From: G963422275 sp963422275
GTDB taxonomy: Bacteria > Pseudomonadota > Alphaproteobacteria > Rhodobacterales > Rhodobacteraceae
NCBI GenBank assembly: GCA_963422275.1
Contig: OY729418.1
Coordinates: forward strand, 186,001-250,000
DNA length: 64,000 nt
Reading direction: 5' to 3'
Positions 27,516 to 36,820 of the stretch are shown here, piece after piece (position 1 is the stretch's first letter; the number at the start of each line of letters is the position of its first letter). The notes under the pieces are model-generated. The model saw only the letters and a program-made list of their open reading frames with translations. It did not search any database and was not told where the DNA came from. A program made the translations under genes and the position numbers.

Positions 27516-28539
27516 ACTGCTTATGCATTTGGTTCCGGTTTGATCAAGATGTGGCAGGGATGAGGTTTGGCGCGCAGCGCCTGCAGGAACAGGGACAGGA
27601 AGGCGGCGTGGCGATTTCGGCGCCGATTGAAACGAAAGACGAACTCGTCGAGACAGGTCTGGAGGTGCTTGGCGCGCAGCCCGTGACAGACGCCCCGCGC
27701 CCAGCCCTTGAGGTTGCAGAACGCGGTGTGGATCCAGGCGAGAACTTCATGGGCCGGCCTGTCGCCGACGACATGGGGCTGGTGGCGGTCCCGAGGCACC
27801 GCGCTGCAGCCTCTCCAGCCGTCGGTCTTGATGGTCGCGGTTGCGGCGGTGTTGCGCACAACGAAGCTGCCGAGATCCTTGGCGCTGCAGGACCGGATCG
27901 TGGCCAGCCGCAGGCGGCCCGGCGTGTCGCCGTCGCCGAGTTCGACCGCGCCGGCGATCGGAATCTTGCCTTCGGGGCTGCGCCCCGGCCCCGGCGGCGC
28001 GCCCTTGTCGCGCTGCGGCAGGCTGGCCTCGTCGATCTCGACCAGACCGGACAGCGGGCTGCGCTCGGGGTGGCCATGGCGCGGCGAAGCTTGGCGGCGA
28101 GCATCCAGGCACTGCGACAGTACCCGATCCCGAGCCGCTTCTGCAGCTGCAGGGCGGAGATGCCATTGCAATGAGTGGCCATCAGACAGGCGGCCCGGAA
28201 CCAGGTCGCGAGCGACAGCCTGGTTCGGTGCAGCAGGGTGCCGGCGGTGGCCGAAGCTTGACGATGGCAACGGATGCACTCGAAGCTGTGCTTCCTGGTC
28301 TTCAACTCCCACCCGCGACCGTGGCCGCAGGCGGGACACCGGAAGCCGTTCGGCCATCGGGCGGCGATGAGCCACCGGGCGCAGGCGTCGTCGTCGGGGA
28401 ACCGGCGCTGAAAGGCGATGAGACTGGTGGGGATTTCGGTCATCGGATGGTTCCACATCAAGAATGTCATGCGAACATTCCATCATCCGACATCCCGAAC
28501 ACAACATCTTGTATCGCAGGAATCATGTGCATAAGCAAT
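27516..28539 (-). mobile_element. IS1595-family element nested in the MITE (1024 bp)
   Basis: The ends share the imperfect inverted repeat A[C/T]TGCTTATGCA followed by TG[G/A]TTCC, reading inwards from 27516 and 28539. The flanking 8-mers are TAGCCCGG (27508-27515) and TAGCCTGA (28540-28547). They agree at six of eight positions, as expected for an old 8-bp duplication of this family. The transposase gene inside is frameshifted. Confidence 0.75.
27544..28470 (-). pseudogene. IS1595-family transposase, frameshifted
   Basis: The first 135 or so residues are a good IS1595 N-terminus: a zinc ribbon (CPACGHGRGW, then CIRCHRQASATAGT) and the helical segment LSLATWFRAACLMATHCNGI. Near 28073 the frame changes. 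The catalytic part continues in the next frame with SGLVEIDEASLP (first Asp), ATIKTDGWRG (second Asp) and LDEFVFRFNRRRNR (C-terminal family signature). One frameshift therefore separates zinc ribbon and catalytic core. The element is probably inactive unless frameshifting restores it. Confidence 0.85.
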
Positions 28540-28809
28540 TAGCCTGATTTTAGGCGTTGCATTCAGAGGTTCCTTAGCCCTTCGAAATTAACGCTTTGCA
28601 AACGCTGACAGAATTTGTCGATGCCTGCAGAACTGACCGTCAGTCCGGCTTCATCGGCCTTGTCCGGGGCCGACAAGCGGCTACGCTACCGTGAAATAGA
28701 GGATGAAAACTTCGTTGCCGGGATATTCAGCATTCTGTACTGTCTGGCCCCTGTGCAAAGCCAAACGCGGGGCACGCTCGGCGAGTTACCGCCTGTAGAT
28801 TGACGATAC

Positions 28810-30237
28810 ATGATGTCTGCCATTCATCCGATACTGTTGTGCGGCGGTTCCGGGACTCGGCTCTGGCCGCTGTCCAGGGAGAGCTTTCCGAAGCAGTTCG
28901 CGCCCCTGACTGACGAACGAAGCCTGTTTCAGCAGACCGCTATCCGCTTCAGGGGCGATGCGTTTGCAAAACCACTTGCGGTTACAAGCGACAAATTTCG
29001 CTTCATTGTCGCGAAGCAACTGAAAGAGATCAAAACCCCGGCCAGTGCAATTCTGATTGAACCAGAGCCCAAGAATACGGCCCCGGCAATTCTGGCGGCA
29101 GCTGAATGGCTCGCGCAACAGAGCGGCGACGCTCTCATGCTCGCAACGCCAACCGATCATCTTGTTCCATCCCCCGAGAAGATGTGCAAACTCGTCCAAG
29201 TTGCCTCCAAGGCTGCCGAAGACGGATGCATCGTCCTCCTTGGAATCCAGCCGGACAGAGCAGAAACCGGTTATGGCTGGCTTCAGATCGAATCGCTGCC
29301 GGAGAAATCAAGCGGGCCTGTGCCAGTGAAAGAGTTTGCCGAGAAGCCGGATTTAAAAGCGGCCAAGCGCATGTTGGCCGGGGGAGACCATCTATGGAAT
29401 TCAGGCGTGTTCCTGTTCAAGGCAAGCACCATCATAGAAGCCGTCGAGACACACGCGCGCCATTTGGTCGAGCCAGTAAGATCTGCTGTGTCCAACGCAC
29501 GACAGGATCTTGAATTCATTCGCCTTGCACCGAATCACTGGTCCGGGGTCAAGTCGATTTCGATTGACCGAGCGGTCATGGAATCAGCATCCAACCTTCG
29601 GGTCATGGCCTTTGATGCCGGCTGGTCGGACTTGGGTGACTGGGAGTCAATCTGGCGGACAAGCAACAAAAATGGTGACGGCCTAGCAACGAGGGGCCCA
29701 GTCACCGCAATCGACTGTCGAAACACACTGCTCAGATCGGAAAATCCGGGTCAGAAGCTTGTGGGTATCGGACTCGAAAACGTGATCGCGGTGTCAATGC
29801 CGGACGCGGTGCTGATCACGGGGCACGGCTTTGCCCAGCAGGTCAAGGATGCAGTGGAAGACATGCGTGCCGAAGGATTGTATCAAGCGGACGAATATCT
29901 CCGCGACTACCGCCCGTGGGGACATTTCGAGACGCTTGCCCAAGGCAGCAACCACAAGGTTAAGCGAATCACCGTGAACCCTGGCGGCAAGCTCAGCCTG
30001 CAAAGCCACAGGCACAGGGCAGAACATTGGGTGATTGTGGAAGGGACAGGCAAGGTCACTGTGGGCAAGCAAGAGCAAGTCCTCACCGAGAACCAATCCA
30101 TATTCATTCCTCTAGGCGAGGTGCATCGTCTGGAAAATCCCGGCAAGGCCCGACTCACGCTGATCGAGGTGCAGACCGGAACCTATTTTGGCGAGGATGA
30201 CATCATTCGCTATGACGATGTCTACTCTCGCGCTTGA
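28810..30237 (+). CDS. manC: Mannose-1-phosphate guanylyltransferase/mannose-6-phosphate isomerase
   Basis: A 475-residue bifunctional type II PMI/GMP enzyme that makes GDP-mannose. The N-terminal nucleotidyltransferase domain has GGSGTRLWPLSRESFPKQF and FAEKPD, and the C-terminal cupin isomerase domain has RPWGHFETL, GGKLSLQSHRHRAEHW and IPLGEVHRLENPG. Full length. The glycosyltransferase gene follows 22 bases downstream, so GDP-mannose is likely used for a surface polysaccharide or LPS core. An IS1595/MITE insertion lies 235 bp upstream and may affect its promoter. The start could be Met1 or Met2 of the MMSA opening. Confidence 0.96.
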   Translation: MMSAIHPILLCGGSGTRLWPLSRESFPKQFAPLTDERSLFQQTAIRFRGDAFAKPLAVTSDKFRFIVAKQLKEIKTPASAILIEPEPKNTAPAILAAAEWLAQQSGDALMLATPTDHLVPSPEKMCKLVQVASKAAEDGCIVLLGIQPDRAETGYGWLQIESLPEKSSGPVPVKEFAEKPDLKAAKRMLAGGDHLWNSGVFLFKASTIIEAVETHARHLVEPVRSAVSNARQDLEFIRLAPNHWSGVKSISIDRAVMESASNLRVMAFDAGWSDLGDWESIWRTSNKNGDGLATRGPVTAIDCRNTLLRSENPGQKLVGIGLENVIAVSMPDAVLITGHGFAQQVKDAVEDMRAEGLYQADEYLRDYRPWGHFETLAQGSNHKVKRITVNPGGKLSLQSHRHRAEHWVIVEGTGKVTVGKQEQVLTENQSIFIPLGEVHRLENPGKARLTLIEVQTGTYFGEDDIIRYDDVYSRA

Positions 30238-30259
30238 GGGCTGATTTGCGTACGACGAC

Positions 30260-31333
30260 ATGACCGGTGCGTTGCCGACCGTAGTCGCTCTCAATCTTCA
30301 CACGCGCTTCACCGGAATTTCAACTACAATCAGGTTTCTTCTCCCGCACCAACGGCGCGAACTCGATATTGGCCTCATCGACTGGGGGTCGCTAGGAATT
30401 GGCGACCTAGTGACCCTGCCTGAAGTCCTAGTGTCCGGATTCAAGAAACCCGACGATGTGCGATATCGCGTTTGGCATGCACGACGCGACATCGATATGG
30501 CAATAGGCATTCTGCTCAGGGACGTTTTGCGGCAGCGATGGCGCTTGATGTTTACGTCGGCCGCGAATCGCCGCCCCGGGCGCGTTCTGCGCTTCCTGAT
30601 AAACCGCATGGACGCCGTTGTCGCCGCGTGCGCGCGCAGTGCGGGATTTTTGGACTGGCATTCGGCCGTGATCCATCACGGAGTCGATACCGATTTCTTC
30701 CACCCACCCGACAGCGACGGTCGCGCGCAACCGGATATTGAACTTCCTGGAAAATATGTCATCGCGACTTTCGGGCGAACCAGGCACTCGAAAGGAACCG
30801 ACTTGTTCGTCGATGCACTGGTCAGGCTCTTGCCAGAGTTCGAGGAGTTTTCGGCCGTAATTGCCGGACTGTGCAGACCGCGACAACATGAATTCAAGGC
30901 GACATTGAAGGAAAAGATTGCCAGTGCAGGATTGCGCGACAGAATTATCTTCATTGGAGATCTGGAATCCATTGAAGTGGCCACATGGATGCAAAGAGCT
31001 GATCTTTGCGTTGCACCGTCAAGAGTCGAGGGATTCGGCCTGACCCCGATCGAAGCGTTTGCCTGCGGCACGCCGGCAGTCGCTTCAAGCGTGGGCGTTT
31101 GGCCCGAAATTGTCGGGAATGATGTCGGCTCAGTTTTCGAGAACGGAAACGTGGACGACTTAGTCGCGAATCTCCGTCCGCTAATGGCCAATCCGGAACG
31201 TCTTGCTGAAATGGGGGTCGCTGCTCGGGCACAGGCCATCGCAAGGCACTCGGTGATCGACGAGGCGAAAGCCCTGATTTCAGTCTATGAACTCTTGATG
31301 CGCGGAGAGGAGCTTGCAAGGATCAAGACTTGA
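30260..31333 (+). CDS. Family 4 glycosyltransferase, LPS-core mannosyltransferase-like
   Basis: A 357-residue GT-B-fold transferase. The N-terminal acceptor half has HTRFTGISTTIRFLLP and VIHHGVDTDFFHPP, and the C-terminal donor half has ATFGRTRHSKGTDLFVDAL and the family signature VAPSRVEGFGLTPIEAFACGTPAVAS (Glu-x7-Glu). It resembles rhizobial LpcC-type mannosyltransferases of the LPS core, and the upstream manC supplies GDP-mannose, which supports this. The exact acceptor is not shown by the sequence. It is intact; an IS5-family element is inserted 68 bp downstream. Confidence 0.9.
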   Translation: MTGALPTVVALNLHTRFTGISTTIRFLLPHQRRELDIGLIDWGSLGIGDLVTLPEVLVSGFKKPDDVRYRVWHARRDIDMAIGILLRDVLRQRWRLMFTSAANRRPGRVLRFLINRMDAVVAACARSAGFLDWHSAVIHHGVDTDFFHPPDSDGRAQPDIELPGKYVIATFGRTRHSKGTDLFVDALVRLLPEFEEFSAVIAGLCRPRQHEFKATLKEKIASAGLRDRIIFIGDLESIEVATWMQRADLCVAPSRVEGFGLTPIEAFACGTPAVASSVGVWPEIVGNDVGSVFENGNVDDLVANLRPLMANPERLAEMGVAARAQAIARHSVIDEAKALISVYELLMRGEELARIKT

Positions 31334-31401
31334 CCTCGGCCGTGCTGCCGTAGGCAGTTTCAGTGCAGATCCGCAACGTGAAGCCAAGTGCACAGGGCCT
31401 A

Positions 31402-32249
31402 GGTCGTGTACTCATTGGTTTTGATCCAGAGGCGGATGCAGGCGAGGGCGATTGTGGCGAGGAAGTTTCTTGCAAGCTTGTGATGGCGGGTCGCGATGCC
31501 TCGGAAGTGCTTGAGCTTGTTGAAGAAGCGTTCGACGAGATTGCGTTGGCGGTAGAGGTCATGGGATGCGGAGCGCTGCTCCCGGCGATCCCGTTGGGTC
31601 GGGATGTGGGGGCAAGAGCCATGGTCGGCAATGAGCTTGAGGATGGCGCGGGCGTCGCAGCCGCGGTCGGCGACGGTGTTCCGGGCCGGCTCAAGGCCGT
31701 CAAGGAGGGCCGGCACGGCAGCCTTGTCGGAGGCTTGGCCCGGGGTGATCACGAAGCGGCGCGGCAGGCCAAGGCCGTCGACGACGACGTGAATTTTGGT
31801 GCCCGTCCCGCCTCGCGAGCGTCCGATGGCGTGGTCCGGACCCCCTTTTTTCCGCCCGCGGCGTGCTGGTGGGCGCGCACCACCGAGGAGTCCAGGAGAT
31901 GAAGAGATCCCGGCGAGCCCGTCGCCAGCGCCCCGAACAGGCGCTCCCGCACCCCTTGCCTGGCCCAGCGGTTGTAGCGGTTGCATACTGTCGTATATGG
32001 CCCGCAGCGTTCCGGAAGGTCGCGCCACGGCGTGCCGGTGCGCAGGATGTGAAAGATCCCGCTGATCACCCGCCGGTCGTCCACCCGTGGAACGCCCCGC
32101 GGCTTGTCAGGCGGCAACGGCGAGATGATCGCCCATTCCGCATCCGTCAGATCGTGCCGTCCCTGCATCCTCAATCTCCCGCTGTTTGGAAGATTGAATC
32201 ACATCAGCGCCGAAAAGAAAATCCCTTTTCCCTTTATGAGTACACGACC
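31402..32249 (-). mobile_element. IS5-family element, IS427-type (848 bp)
   Basis: Perfect 13-bp inverted ends GGTCGTGTACTCA (31402) and TGAGTACACGACC (ending 32249) are flanked by TA on both sides. Two overlapping transposase frames are read from right to left. The element lies between the glycosyltransferase and dapB genes and ends 18 bp after the dapB stop. Confidence 0.9.
31403..32174 (-). CDS. IS427-type transposase, two frames joined by -1 frameshift
   Basis: OrfA starts at 32174 (MRMQGRHDLTDAEW) and holds the N-terminal helix-turn-helix and first Asp (LHLLDSSVVRAHQHA). OrfB continues in the -1 frame with GRSRGGTGTKIHVVVD, NTVADRGCDARAIL (second Asp) and LVERFFNKLKHFRGIATRHHK (catalytic Glu region). 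The switch coincides with AAAAAAG on the minus strand (31845-31851), the sort of slippery site used for programmed frameshifting in this group. The element may therefore be active, not broken. Confidence 0.85.
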
Positions 32250-32267
32250 TAATCCATCAGTTTCAAG

Positions 32268-33068
32268 TCAAATGCCAAGAACGTCGGTCATGCTGTACTC
32301 TCCATTTTGCTGGCTTATCCCCCACAAGGCTGCGGCAAGCGCACCTAGGGCATAGATCCTGCGATCTGTCGCGATGTGACGAAGCACGATTCGTTCACCT
32401 TTGCCAGCAAAAATCACGTCATGCTCGCCGACCACATCTCCTCCGCGAATTGCCGCAAATCCTATTTTCCCGCGAACCCGCTGGCCGGTATGCCCATCCC
32501 TGCCACGGTCAGACGCATCCCTCAAGGAAACGCCTCGCCCGGTGGCGGCGGCTTCTCCAAGCATCAGGGCGGTGCCGGACGGAGCATCGACCTTGTGGCG
32601 GTGGTGGGTTTCCACAATCTCGATATCGAACTCCGCGCCTAATGCCGAAGCAACAGTTTTCGTGATGGATTGCAGCAGATTGATGCCAAGGCTCATGTTT
32701 CCAGCTCTAACAATGACCGTTTGACCCGAGCATTCTGATATCTTGGCAAGGTCATCATCCGAGAATCCGGTGGTTCCAATCACATGGACGATCTTGTGTT
32801 CCGCGGCGGCTATCGCGTTTGCGACGCTGGCGGCCGGTGTCGTGAAATCAAGCACGGCATCCGACCCGATAAACGATTTCGCCGGGTCAGCCAGAACTGG
32901 AATATCCTCGGCAACCCCGGCGACTAGATCAGCAAGGCTCTTGCCAACCCACTCATGGCCCGGATGTTCCGTCGCTCCAGACAGTTCCGCTCGATCGTCG
33001 GAAAGTATCGCTTCGATTAGCATCTGCCCCATTCGACCGGAAACGCCCGCTACAGCAATCCTCGACAT
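32268..33068 (-). CDS. dapB: 4-hydroxy-tetrahydrodipicolinate reductase
   Basis: A 266-residue NAD(P)H-dependent enzyme of lysine and diaminopimelate synthesis. The N-terminal Rossmann motif is VAGVSGRMGQ, DFTTPAA follows, and the catalytic region is ETHHRHKVDAPSGTAL. The C-terminus has GEHDVIFAGKGERIVL and ends MTDVLGI, as usual. I chose the Met at 33068 because GGAG lies nine bases upstream and MSRIAVAGVSGRMG is a standard opening. Two earlier in-frame starts exist. It is divergent from rbfA, and an IS5-family element has inserted just after its stop. Confidence 0.96.
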   Translation of the reverse strand: MSRIAVAGVSGRMGQMLIEAILSDDRAELSGATEHPGHEWVGKSLADLVAGVAEDIPVLADPAKSFIGSDAVLDFTTPAASVANAIAAAEHKIVHVIGTTGFSDDDLAKISECSGQTVIVRAGNMSLGINLLQSITKTVASALGAEFDIEIVETHHRHKVDAPSGTALMLGEAAATGRGVSLRDASDRGRDGHTGQRVRGKIGFAAIRGGDVVGEHDVIFAGKGERIVLRHIATDRRIYALGALAAALWGISQQNGEYSMTDVLGI

Positions 33069-33249
33069 TTTGCTCATCTCCAATTCCCCATGCTAGAACC
33101 GCAGAAAATTCTATAGTCAAGTTGCAGATTTTGCAAAATTGATGCGAATCAGGTAGATTCCCATCATGCGAGACATACCGCTTTGATTGCAAAGGACGCC
33201 TTTGAGTGAGCTGGTTCCTGCTGGACTCCGAGTCGCAAGGGGTGAAAAA

Positions 33250-33666
33250 ATGGCAAAAAGATATCAATTTGGCAAAAGCCCGACCCAACGCCAGCTCCAA
33301 GTGTCCGAACTGTTGCGCAGGAGGCTGGCGGAGTTGGCTAGCCAAGGTGCGCTCAAGATTGCAGATATTCCTTCGGAGTCCATAACTGTAAGCGAAGTTC
33401 GACTTTCCTCGGACCTGAAAAAGGCGACCGTATACGTACTTCCGCTCGGAGGTCACAATGGCGAGGAAACCGTCACCGTCCTGAACCGTGAGCGTTCCGA
33501 AATCAGGCGCTTGCTGAATCGTTACATTGATCTGAAATACTCCCCGCAGTTGAATTTTGTGCTGGACCGGACATTTGATCAGATGGACGAAATGCGACGG
33601 CTGTTCGAACGCGACGACGTCAAGCGCGACTTGATCAAATCAGCTGTTGCATCGGGGGGCCAGTAG
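33250..33666 (+). CDS. rbfA: 30S ribosome-binding factor RbfA
   Basis: A 138-residue KH-fold protein needed for 16S rRNA 5'-end maturation and cold adaptation. It starts MAKRYQFGKSPTQRQLQVSELLRR, of which the RQLQVSELLRR part is typical, and has the conserved SEVRLSSDLKKATVYVLPLGG and RTFDQMDEMRRLF. The start at 33250 has AGGGG eight bases upstream; an earlier in-frame Met is less likely. truB follows immediately, the usual arrangement. Confidence 0.95.
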   Translation: MAKRYQFGKSPTQRQLQVSELLRRRLAELASQGALKIADIPSESITVSEVRLSSDLKKATVYVLPLGGHNGEETVTVLNRERSEIRRLLNRYIDLKYSPQLNFVLDRTFDQMDEMRRLFERDDVKRDLIKSAVASGGQ

Positions 33667-33667
33667 T

Positions 33668-34597
33668 TTGGCCAGACGGCGCGTTGCCGGCAAGGACATA
33701 TGCGGATGGCTGGCGGTGGACAAACCGGCGGGCGTATCATCTGCCGACACTGTCGAAAAGGCAAAGCGGGCGCTCACGGCTCGAAAGGCCGGACACGCAG
33801 GCACGCTTGATATCCCGGCAACTGGAATCCTTGCAATTGCGTTCGGCGAGGCGACAAAGACGATCCCATTCGTGACGGCCGCAAACAAGACTTACAGGTT
33901 TACTGTCCGGTTCGGAGCGTCCACCGACACGGACGACGCAGAGGGCTCGGTGACAGACACCTCCAAATCCAGGCCTGATAATGATGAAATACGCCAAGCT
34001 CTTGATCAATTTCGAGGCGAGATACTGCAGGTTCCACCCAACTTTTCTGCAGTGAAAGTCAGTGGAGAACGCGCTCATGAGCTTTCACGAAGAGGCGAGG
34101 AACCCGTGCTTAAAGCCCGACCTCTCAAAGTTGAACGAATCGAGTTGCTGCAGCGGCTGGACCGCGACTGCGCCGAATTCGAGCTTGTCTGCGGCAAGGG
34201 GGGGTATGTTCGTTCATTTGCCCGGGATCTGGGACAGACCCTTGGCTGCCTGGGTCATGCACTTAAACTTCGCCGCACGCAGTCCGGTCCTTTCAAAGAA
34301 GAAGACTGTCTGTCGTTAAGGGACTTCGACGACTTGGCAATGCGGTCCGAAGGCGCAGCTAGTCTGCTGCCGCTCGAAATCGGGTTGGCGGGCATCCCGG
34401 AGCTCAGGTGCACGATCGAGGGGGCGTCAAGATTGCGAAACGGGTCTCCAGGCGAAGTTTTCGGAGGCCAAGCATCGTACGGCCAAACCGCATGGGCTTC
34501 GCTAAGCGGCAAGGCGGTGGCCATCGGGACATTTCGAGCGGGAGAGCTACATCCCCATCGGGTGTTCAAGCGTCCTGCTGGCGGCAAGGCGCCGTAA
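33668..34597 (+). CDS. truB: tRNA pseudouridine(55) synthase
   Basis: A 309-residue enzyme that makes pseudouridine 55 in the T loop of tRNAs. The catalytic Asp is in GHAGTLDIPATGIL (the family consensus is GHxGTLDPxATG, so Pro is replaced by Ile here). GWLAVDKPAG, KTYRFTVRFGASTDTDDAEG, PPNFSAVKVSGERAHELSR and GGYVRSFARDLG are also present. I prefer a TTG start at 33668, which gives a standard (M)ARRR opening two bases after the rbfA stop. An ATG at 33647 inside rbfA is the alternative. Confidence 0.94.
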   Translation: MARRRVAGKDICGWLAVDKPAGVSSADTVEKAKRALTARKAGHAGTLDIPATGILAIAFGEATKTIPFVTAANKTYRFTVRFGASTDTDDAEGSVTDTSKSRPDNDEIRQALDQFRGEILQVPPNFSAVKVSGERAHELSRRGEEPVLKARPLKVERIELLQRLDRDCAEFELVCGKGGYVRSFARDLGQTLGCLGHALKLRRTQSGPFKEEDCLSLRDFDDLAMRSEGAASLLPLEIGLAGIPELRCTIEGASRLRNGSPGEVFGGQASYGQTAWASLSGKAVAIGTFRAGELHPHRVFKRPAGGKAP

Positions 34598-34619
34598 CAA
34601 GATCTCCAAGGCGGCAGCG

Positions 34620-35129
34620 ATGCTTATCAGAAAACATCAGAACGGAGAAACAGCAAGCGAGGCTGTATATTCGGTGTGCGAGACGTTTCGCTACAGCCTC
34701 AGCCGCATCTGGTCACCTTCGACTCGAAAGATTCTGTTCATCATGCTGAACCCGTCCACGGCGTGCGAGCAACGAAACGACCCCACAATTGAACGCTGCG
34801 AGCGGCGTGCGCGACGGTTGGGTTTCGGAGGGATCAAGGTTTGCAACATCTTCGCGTTTCGCGCTACCGATCCGAAGTATTTGCGGACTGCCGGGGACGC
34901 CATAGGACCGGACAATGACGCAGTAATCGTCGACGGGTGCAACTGGGCCGACAAGATCGTGTGCGCTTGGGGAAACCACGGCGAATTTCTGGACCGAGGC
35001 CGTGAGGTCGGAAATGCGTTGCGGAGACGCGGCCATGCTTTGTACAGGTTGGGTTCGAGCAACACTGCAAGAGGTCATCCAAGGCATCCGCTTTACAGAC
35101 CCTACGACGAAGCAATCGAAAAATGGTGA
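34620..35129 (+). CDS. DUF1643 protein
   Basis: A 169-residue protein of the DUF1643 family. Typical features are RKILFIMLNPSTA, NDPTIERCERRARRLGFGG, VCNIFAFRATDP, VCAWGNHG and HPLYRP near the C-terminus. AAGGCGG lies seven bases before the ATG. Biochemical function is unknown; a nuclease-like or nucleotide-binding role has not been shown to my knowledge. The truB-DUF1643-rpsO-pnp order is common in alphaproteobacteria. Its 3' end overlaps the next gene by seven bases. Confidence 0.9.
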   Translation: MLIRKHQNGETASEAVYSVCETFRYSLSRIWSPSTRKILFIMLNPSTACEQRNDPTIERCERRARRLGFGGIKVCNIFAFRATDPKYLRTAGDAIGPDNDAVIVDGCNWADKIVCAWGNHGEFLDRGREVGNALRRRGHALYRLGSSNTARGHPRHPLYRPYDEAIEKW

Positions 35130-36085
35130 AAACTGACCCTGCAGACCGCTCGGCGGCCGACGATCAGGAGCCGAGGGAGGTTGCACCGTCCGGAATCAAG
35201 GGCTTCCGGAAACAGTTCATCGAGACGCAAGGCATCCGGCTTTCCACTCATATCGGAGGAAGCGGCCCTCCAATCATTCTTCTTCACGGTTTCCCGCAAA
35301 ATCACATGTGCTGGAGCAAGATAGCTCCTGACCTCGCACAGTCTTTCACCTGCGTAATTCCAGACCTGCGCGGGTACGGCGAAAGCTCAGTTGTTCCCGA
35401 CACTCCAGACAACAAGCAATACTCGAAGCGGACGATGGCTCTTGACATCGTGGGCCTCATGGATGCGCTCGACATTGCGAGCGCGCCGATCGCAGGCCAT
35501 GACCGCGGTGCCCGTGTGGCATACAGATTCGCGCTTGATCACGGGGAGCGGGTGAGCAAGCTCGCAATAATCGAGGTCGTCCCGACCTTGGAGATGTGGA
35601 AATCGTGGAATGCAGATCTCGCGCTGTCTGGATATCACTGGACATTTCTTGCTCAACGGCATCCATTGCCGGAACGACTGATCGCCGCCGCTCCGATCGA
35701 GTTTCTTGAATGGACGCTCGCCAGCTGGACAGCGTCTCGAACTCTTGAAGCGTTTGCCGAGGATGCTCTCGAATCTTACCGAAATCAGTTCAGGGAACCT
35801 TCTCGCATCGAGGCGATGTGCTGCGACTACCGTGCGGGAGCAACGGCCGACAGGCAAAACGACCAAGTTGACAGGCAAGCCGGCAGAAAAATTGAGGTTC
35901 CCCTGCATTTTCTGTGGAGCGAGACCGGCTTTCCTTCCAAGACCGGTGCACCGCTTTCCATCTGGCAAACTTGGTGTGATCGGGTTACGGGCCAAGAAAT
36001 ACCGGATACGGGACATTTCGCGATGGAGGAGAATCCGCAAGGCGTTCTCAATGGATTGCGGCATTTCTTGGTACGCGACACCTGA
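35123..36085 (+). CDS. Alpha/beta hydrolase, haloacetate dehalogenase-like
   Basis: A 320-residue alpha/beta-hydrolase fold protein. The oxyanion segment is LLHGFPQNHMCW, the nucleophile elbow is GHDRGARVAYR (Asp nucleophile), and the catalytic His is in DTGHFAMEENP. LRGYGES and the Trp in FLWSE are also typical. Asp in place of Ser at the nucleophile, with HGFPQ, fits the fluoroacetate/haloacetate dehalogenase and epoxide-hydrolase branch, so C-halogen or epoxide hydrolysis is likely, but the substrate is not defined. It is 35 residues longer at the N-terminus than usual and overlaps the DUF1643 gene, so a later start (for instance the FRKQFIETQG region) is possible. Confidence 0.88.
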   Translation: MVKTDPADRSAADDQEPREVAPSGIKGFRKQFIETQGIRLSTHIGGSGPPIILLHGFPQNHMCWSKIAPDLAQSFTCVIPDLRGYGESSVVPDTPDNKQYSKRTMALDIVGLMDALDIASAPIAGHDRGARVAYRFALDHGERVSKLAIIEVVPTLEMWKSWNADLALSGYHWTFLAQRHPLPERLIAAAPIEFLEWTLASWTASRTLEAFAEDALESYRNQFREPSRIEAMCCDYRAGATADRQNDQVDRQAGRKIEVPLHFLWSETGFPSKTGAPLSIWQTWCDRVTGQEIPDTGHFAMEENPQGVLNGLRHFLVRDT

Positions 36086-36130
36086 CTTGTTCAGAATGAC
36101 GGCAAAGGGGACTGTTCACCGAGAACTTAG

Positions 36131-36691
36131 GGAACCTCTGAATACAGCCTGATTTTGGGTGTGGCATTGTGCATCCGGGGGGGATCGCTGTCTTGCGCCA
36201 CGCCTTTCTTTTGGGGGATCACGACATGCAGCGCCTTCGGCAATTGACCTTTGCAAGCCTCGAATGCGATCGCAAGAAGCGCCGCGAGATCTTTCTGGAG
36301 CGGATGGACGGCCTGATCCCCTGGGCGCGACTGGAGGCCCGCATTGCGCCGACGCCGAAGGGCAAGGTGCGGGCGCGGGTGGAGCATCCGTTCCGGATCG
36401 CGAGCGGGTGTTCGGATACGACATGATTGGCTATCAAGTTCTGGAGAGGAACGTGCAGCGGCTTGCACTGCTTTTGGGCTTCTTGAACCTGACGATTGCC
36501 CAGCCTCCCCTGTCATGACAGGGGAGAAGTGTGTCCGGAATTTACCGGACCGGTCCTGCGATGGCTGAAACGGCGGCTTTTCCATCCCGAAAACGCGCAT
36601 TTGCGGTTTCCGGCCCGCAGGAAACCAACTGGTGGCGCCGGGAACAATTTCCGCAGCCAAAATCAAAAAAAACCTCCAAATCAGAGGTTCC
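36131..36691 (+). mobile_element. Deletion derivative of the IS5-family element (561 bp)
   Basis: Ends GGAACCTCTGA (36131) and TCAGAGGTTCC (ending 36691) are intact, flanked by TTAG (36127-36130) and CTAG (36692-36695). Inside, the first 45 or so residues of the transposase (LTFASLECDRKKRREIFLER) are joined directly to its C-terminal VRARVEHPFRI, so about 660 bp of the intact element is missing, including two of the three catalytic residues. It separates the hydrolase gene from rpsO. Confidence 0.9.
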
Positions 36692-36820
36692 CTAGGCAAA
36701 CAACTTTAAATTTCCGAAAAAGATTATATATGCACTAGGGAAGCGGTACGCTGTTGTGCCGTTCGATAGGACCAAGCTGGACGACATCCCGGCTTGATCC
36801 CGCAGAACAAGGAGAACACG

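Larger units (their letters stand above)
27494..28574. repeat. 49-bp IS5-derived MITE split by IS1595
   Basis: Outer ends GGAACCTCTGAATA (27494) and CATTCAGAGGTTCC (ending 28574) match the terminal repeats of the IS5-family element at 61190, and they are flanked by CTAG (27490-27493) and TTAG (28575-28578). Removing the IS1595 insertion (27516-28539) and one TSD copy leaves a near-palindromic 49-bp unit: about 38 bp of the IS5 left end joined to 11 bp of right terminal repeat. Confidence 0.7.

Noticed and set aside
27494..28574. IS1595 element that captured IS5-type ends
   Set aside because: Inner inverted repeats and 8-bp flanks fit a nested insertion better; kept only as an alternative.
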